Positions 58,894 to 64,000 of a stretch of DNA of 64,000 bases are shown here, in pieces (within the stretch, counting starts at the first letter, position 1; every line of letters begins with the position of its first letter). A program made the position numbers and the translations under genes. The notes under the pieces are model-generated. The model did no database searches, was not told the DNA's origin, and worked only from the letters and a program-made list of their open reading frames with translations. The stretch is taken from contig OX344752.2 of NCBI GenBank assembly GCA_947034885.2, forward strand, positions 25,734,386 through 25,798,385. Direction: 5' to 3'. This DNA is from Thuidium tamariscinum (taxonomy: Eukaryota > Streptophyta > Bryopsida > Hypnales > Thuidiaceae).

Positions 58894-60407
58894 GTTAAGT
58901 CCCAATCACTAGGACTATTAGTACGCACTCCCCTCATGACACCAAGCACATCACTTGGTGACATGGGGGCAGAACTTCCACCTTAATGTATAAGGACTTA
59001 TGGTAGCACTACATACCATAGTCGTAATCGCATCTTGAGTGTCACCCCACTCCACACTAACCACTAGAAGAAAACTACACTATTCACACCAGAAATTGCG
59101 TTAAACTTGCCAAACCTGCGTTTTACTTAACAAAGATTGCGTTGGAACTACGATGCGTTCAACATAACGTGTGGAGTAGATTGTGTTGAGTTCTCCCTTC
59201 ATAACGCAAAATTCTGTGTTTCAACTTGTCAACACAAAATTGAACAAGGAAAATGCAGAATTCAACAAGGAAAACACATAATTTTGTGTTAGAATGAAAA
59301 ATTCCGCATGACAAAGCAGGACTTCAATACAATCCACTCCACGCGTTACGTTGAATGCAACATAGTTTCAACACAGTTTTTGTCAAATACAACGTAGTTT
59401 TCTTCTAGTGAACCCTTTTGGTATTTGCTACTTTTCTTCTAATGCTAACCAAGACTCATCACTAACTTGGGAAACCACAAGGAAGGCCTAGTAAGGAGTG
59501 GGAGTCCATCCAACCGATGCCATGGGACACCTATACTAGTGTCCCATGGTGCCTTGGAGCGGTGGTGAAGTTGCATCACCAACCTTAAGTCACTAGGACT
59601 CACCAAAGCTCCAAGAGGGAGAGAGAAGAGAGACCAACCCCTCTTATAGTACTCTCTATGGTATTGGGCGGACCCCCCCTTGTATGATAAAGGAATACCC
59701 CAAACACCCTTGAAATTTGGAAAACCACCCATTTCCAACTCAAAACACCGGCCAATTAAGTTACCTCACCATTTGGACTCCTAAACTCTCAAACAACATA
59801 ATTTTGTGCTCAAAGCTCCAAATTCCACATGCAATTTCATTTCAAACATTTACACAACAAGTAGATGCCAATGGACTCTTCACTTGTCCCATTTGAACAA
59901 GTCCTCACAAAGTTATGGTCCTCTAAAGATTTGGAACAACTGGGACAAGTGTCACGCCTTCACTATGGCTCATCTTTTGGCCATAACTTATAGCTCATAG
60001 CTTGGAACCTTGTAATGCATGTCATCCTAGTTTCCTTGTGTTTGCAGATTTCCAATGATATACTAAATGTCATACTTCCTTGTAAGATTAATTGAGAACC
60101 CCTCACACCTAGCCCTCAAGTGTCCTGGCACCACTAGGACATAGTCAACTTTGAATAGCCATAACTTTTGGCCTACAAGTTCAAATCTCATGTTCTTAAA
60201 ATTTTTGATAGTGTTTATTTAAGAGATTTCTAAGCATGTATGACACATAACCAGATTCTTCATATCTAGGGAGCTATTGCGCCCTATTTGATCAAGAGTC
60301 TCTCATTCCTCCCATCTTAGTTTATTGCAAGACTTGGGAGCTCACCCTAATTTCCCCCCTTGCTCACTAAGGCACTTTGGGCACCCCAAGGAGATAGGGG
60401 TGTGACA
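58894..60407 (-). mobile_element. Solo LTR fossil inside the Tc1 relic, about 1.5 kb
   Basis: On the minus strand it starts TGTCACACCCC and ends GGGACTTAACA, typical plant LTR limits. It carries a TATA-type promoter near 59650 followed by a pyrimidine-rich leader. It is non-coding, with no internal domain visible. The 5-bp flanks (CATTT and GTTTG) do not match, so the limits are approximate or the flanks have decayed. It looks old and broken, and is itself interrupted by a CACTA MITE. Confidence 0.6.
59062..59410. mobile_element. CACTA-type MITE, 349 bp, inside the LTR fossil
   Basis: AAC at 59059-59061 and 59411-59413. The ends CACTAGAAGAAAACTAC are perfectly inverted over 17 bp. The interior contains repeated AACGCAAAATTCTG/ACAAAATT-type words and AACGCGTG-type short inverted repeats near both ends. 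Same end type as 51284-51382. Confidence 0.88.
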
Positions 60408-61160
60408 GTTTGTCTCCATTCTTGACATAGTTTGCTACAATGGACATGTGCACCTTTTTCCATGAGCAATTCCTATGACATTCTACCTATAAAATGAAGC
60501 AACTTGCCATTGTAGACCACTTCAACAAAGTCCTTAGTAGAGTGCCAATATTTAGGCATAAAAACAAGTTGTGAATTTTGCCCTCCAACAAACGCACCCC
60601 AAATCATCAAAGAAGTTCTATCACTCTTAAAAATTGGAACTGTACAATTTGATGCATAGTACTCATATATAGTCCTCCAAACATGAATTTTTCTCTAGAA
60701 TTTTTTTCAATTTCAAAAGTACTCATTTGTCCAAAACAACTTGCTTTCATTCTTCTACACTCCACCTACAATACTACTGAGCAAAAGCCACTCGTTGAGA
60801 CATGTGATGAGGTGTCAAAAAAGTTTTTTTGGCTGCAGTTTGATTGTAAATGTCACTTCCATGTTAAGCCCTTCAAATAGTTATTCTAGACACTTGAATA
60901 GGATACATATTAGTAATCTCTGAAAGCGTCAAGCAATGATTAGCTTGTGAGACACGTATAATAGCACAAACATCTCTATAACTAAGCTTCTTAGTATGAT
61001 TTCCACCACAAGGTTTGCTTTTGTAGGTTCCATCTTCTTGAAATTTCGTCACCAACCTTTGAACTGTTCTAACATGGACTCCAACAATAGCTACAATGTC
61101 AACTCTTGTCTTCCTTGCCTCACTCAAACCTACAATGCGAGTGTGAGTTTCATCTAAAAA

Positions 61161-62463
61161 TAGACATCATTTGCAACTTTTAAAATAGTAATTGGATTCA
61201 AATTCTTTTGACAAGTAATGAGTTTTTTGCAATTTTCCAAAGTTTGTTGAGATTGAATTGGTAAAGCATGAGTCTACCCATGCTAAGCCACATGCTAACA
61301 TGTCCCCTCTCCTAAGTGCATTGTTGTAATGCTAAAGGGCTGCTAAGATTGTAGTAATGTGTAGGTGAGTGATGCAAATGGTAGGTCCAACAAATGTTGA
61401 AATTAAGTGACTGATGGCATTCGATTGTTCTATCTTATAGCTCTAGTGAGTTAGATAATTCATATGACGCACAATGAGGTATCAACACTAAAATGTGACA
61501 TTTCAAGTACAATTTTTATTGTTGGAAGCATCAAATTTTCAAATTTCTTTTCAACAAATCAAAGAAGATTCCAATACACTAACAAATACATTCTTTGAAT
61601 ATCATATGCAAAAGTTATAAGGGTTCTAAGTTTTATTGCTAGAAGGTCAATAAATCCAAGACTATATTTAAGTATGTGGGATTCACATCTTCAAAAATAC
61701 TATGTACCCATTGTTTAAGATTTTAGAGGGTTGATATTAGATAAGATGTTTGTTTGAAAATTAGGTGACTACACTTGAAATCAATACCTTCCTAAAACAA
61801 GCATGTAGAGATTCTTACCTAGATGTGTACTTTGACTATTCAAAAGAGTGTAGTATAGGTTTTAGAAACACCTATATTTAGTACTTTGAAAATTCATAAT
61901 TCATTTACATGGTGTCCAAAAAATACATTCTAGAATCTTCTTTTGAGAACTAACTAGACTCCACAATACCTTTTTCAATATAATAATGGAAATACTAGTA
62001 TTTTGTGAAAGTCAAAAACAATTGGACAAGGGGCACAAAGCCCCCTTCAATTAAAATACAACAAATTAGAATAAAGTGGTAGGTATATCGTACTACTAGT
62101 ATGCTAAATTGCTTATTTTGTTGGTTTAAGGTGTGCTAACCACATAACATTCAATAGCATTGGTTGGCCCTGCCTTTGGAGGGTGTGAAATATTCAACAC
62201 TTCAATAGTGTTTCATCAGTAACTACTTAAGGAAGTGGATAAGTGGAGGATGGAGAGGCTACTGGGTGTGGAACATGCCACACCATTCGCTGTAGAAGGA
62301 AGGCAGTGCTGCAATATGCTACTGAATGTTATGCACACATGCTGATACCTTTGAATCTAATCTCCATTATCAATGACTTTTTACTTTTTACTCCTCCAAA
62401 ATACACTTGAGAGGAGTTCTTCCTACATTGGACCTTCAATAATACAAGGAAGAATTAGGGTGT
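61161..62463. other. Intergenic stretch with dispersed-repeat fragments
   Basis: 61860-62130 matches 39880-40060 and 3860-4126. No gene. 62030-62340 is slightly GC-richer without a supportable frame. Confidence 0.45.
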
Positions 62464-63593
62464 TTAATCTTTGAATGCCTCAATCTTTTTTTTAATTTTT
62501 TGCACATTTTTGCTTATAGAGTTATAGCTTTGTATAAAAAAATCATTTACTAGAATTCTATGAATTTGATCATTAATCTCTAAAAGACCAACATGCAAAA
62601 TTTGGCAACATAGGAATTTTGGACAGGTACGTGTGAGTGAAGATTTTCATATTTTGCTCCCAAATTTTAATAGAAGGTGGAGACAAGGAATATCTTTGAT
62701 GTGTAATAAAAATTAGGGAATTTGGAAATATGAGTCAAAAGTTATCACTTAATATCTTACTTTTTTTGTAATTGGGCATTTCAGACAAATTCGAAAAAAT
62801 CATTTTTTTCAAAAACAAAAATTTGAAATTGGTTTTCATCACTTATGTATGCAAGGAAAGCTTTGAATCATTCCATTTTGATTAGTGAGTCAAAAGTTAT
62901 GAGTTTTTTGTAGCAATTATGGATTCTCTACTCTAAAATAAACTTTGAAGTCCTTTATTTTAGTCAATTTTCAATATTTTTCAAAAAAGAAAAAATCATA
63001 GAATGTGTATTGTTTATTACAATATTGCAACCATTGGGATTGGCATTTCTTAATTTCATAAATAAATCATTTGCTACTTCTTTTTATTTACTATTTTTTT
63101 CCTATATGTTGTACAATTCTAAACAATTTGAAATTTTTTAAGCAAATACCTTATTTGGATTCAAGAATGAATACAAAGACGCATAAATATTTTGGACCAT
63201 TTTTCATATAATTTTTGCCTTCTAAAGTGTAGCTACCTCGTATTCTGTATGGTGAAAAAAAAATTTGAACATTGAAATGCAAATATCTTGCAATCTACAT
63301 GGTGAAAAACTTTGAATTTTTTTTCACATGTTCACAAACCAATTAACTACAAGATCCTACAGTTATAAATCTAAAAAATGTTTAAGAAAAACAGCTTGAT
63401 ATTGGTACTAAAAATGGAATTATGTGACCAATTTTGGAGTAAACATAGTCAAGGAACATAAGGGGTTAAGGAAAGTTATCTTTTCTAGATTCCAGTATTA
63501 CATTGAATGAATGAGAAGTGAGTTGGACTATATAGTGCCTTGAAGCCCTCCATTCATTGTCTAAAATATGGATGTCAAAGCCCTTGAGGTATA
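62464..63593 (+). mobile_element. Family F TTAA element split by an A element
   Basis: Begins TTAATCTTTGAATGCCTC and ends near GCCCTTGAGGTATAA. The parts on each side of 62573-63469 are collinear with 22527-22755 and 45165-45394. The break falls exactly at the CATTAA of those intact copies. Confidence 0.8.
62573..63469 (+). mobile_element. Family A TTAA element inside F
   Basis: Runs from TTAATCTCTAAAAGACC to AACATAAGGGGTTAA. The F sequence reads TTTGATCATTAA before and TTAAGGAAAGTTATC after, against TTTGGTCATTAAGGAAGGTT in an intact F copy. Clear TTAA duplication. The interior is a diverged family A copy, non-coding. Confidence 0.85.
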
Positions 63594-64000
63594 AGGTAGA
63601 ACCACCTATAACCAATCGGCACCTCATAGCCAACTTGTTGATGGATGTGTTTCCAACCAAGGCTAGAATGTTTTTTTTTCTTGCTTTTAAAGTTGGGACT
63701 AAAAGTTTACGGCACATGTCTCAAAGTATAGTTTGCAAGAAAGTAGGAAGGAAGGAGTGAAAAAGTAGTCTTTTGTGTGATTGAAATTAGAAGACTCCAT
63801 AGATTGGCATTGGGTCTAGCACACTTTTCGCCTTCCAAAATTCATAGTAATTTCAATTCATGTGATAAAATTACCAAATTTTTTGCAATCCCTATCATTT
63901 TTATCTTTGCACCTTTGAAAATATTTGTTTTGCCTTGCACTACACCAGATCATGTCTAGAATACCTTAAATGATTGGTTACAAGTGGTTCTCCCTTAACC
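63594..64000. other. Spacer with a dispersed-repeat fragment
   Basis: 63600-63920 matches 40070-40620 in part (CAACCAAGGCTAGAAT, AAGTTGGGACTAAAAG, CCAAAATTCATAGTAATTTC). No gene with recognised motifs before the window ends. Confidence 0.45.

Larger units (their letters stand above)
58520..61160 (-). pseudogene. Tc1/mariner transposase relic, split by an LTR fossil
   Basis: Minus-strand pieces in the correct order. N-terminal helix-turn-helix region (61160-60873): RIVGLSEARK, then VHVRTVQRLVTKFQEDG, then LTLSEITNM. Middle (about 60830-60415): a WTNE...TFEIE stretch like the Tc1 DE[S]-F motif, MIWGAFVGG, and GAHVHCSK like the DNAPVH catalytic strand. C-terminal (about 58790-58540): LDWPANSPN...ENF and SMPSR, matching the LxWPAQSPDLNPIEN and SMPRR region. 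Stops and frame changes occur through the middle and C-terminal parts, so it is dead. The insertion at 58894-60407 lies between the third catalytic strand region and LDWP. No terminal inverted repeats were identified. Confidence 0.85.

Noticed and set aside
1-64000. CRISPR arrays, operons or phage genes
   Set aside because: No regularly spaced direct repeats of CRISPR type, no ribosome-binding-site-led gene strings, and clear GT-AG introns point to a nuclear plant genome.

Overview
The window looks like nuclear DNA from a streptophyte, most likely a land plant. Three compact, GC-richer genes with GT-AG introns sit in very AT-rich sequence. Two of them belong to plant-type families: an SR45/RNPS1 splicing factor and a GNAT acetyltransferase with a transit-like leader. 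The third is a small protein of the SPC12/DTM1 type. I cannot name the species. No rRNA, tRNA, CRISPR or bacterial-type operon was seen.

Layout: 1-4240 is AT-rich flank with an inverted-repeat element. 4240-10460 holds the SR45-like gene (+, 13 inferred coding exons), with a Stowaway-like MITE downstream. 10545-13440 is nested repeats. 13962-15703 is the GNAT gene (-, three inferred coding exons, 257 aa). 16060-29770 is repeats within repeats. 29775-33912 is a 4.1 kb long-terminal-repeat fossil. 33913-51800 is more nested DNA transposons. 51809-53400 carries a MULE-type MITE and the SPC12/DTM1-like gene (+). 56700-61160 is a 170-190 bp tandem array next to a dead Tc1/mariner transposase, which is split by an old LTR that itself carries a CACTA MITE. 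62464-63593 is one more nested pair.

The dominant structure outside the genes is a set of short DNA elements, about 0.23-1 kb each. They start TTAACCCCTAAAGG (or close to it), end in the reverse complement, and lie between TTAA tetramers. I sort them by interior into families A, B, C, E, F and G (my labels). Occupied and unoccupied sites of the same host repeat occur together in this window, so TTAA target duplication can be read directly in four places. This is the behaviour of piggyBac-, Kolobok- or Sola3-like transposons. No matching transposase is present. Other non-autonomous elements with readable ends and target duplications are CACTA (3 bp), PIF/Harbinger (TAA/TTA), Mutator-like (9-10 bp), hAT-like (8 bp), pogo-like and Stowaway.

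The three genes appear functionally unrelated: pre-mRNA splicing, probable plastid N-acetylation, and an ER-membrane protein of the signal-peptidase type. Nothing suggests an operon or gene cluster. Family assignments rest on remembered motifs, because no search was run. Exon boundaries come from reading frame plus splice consensus.
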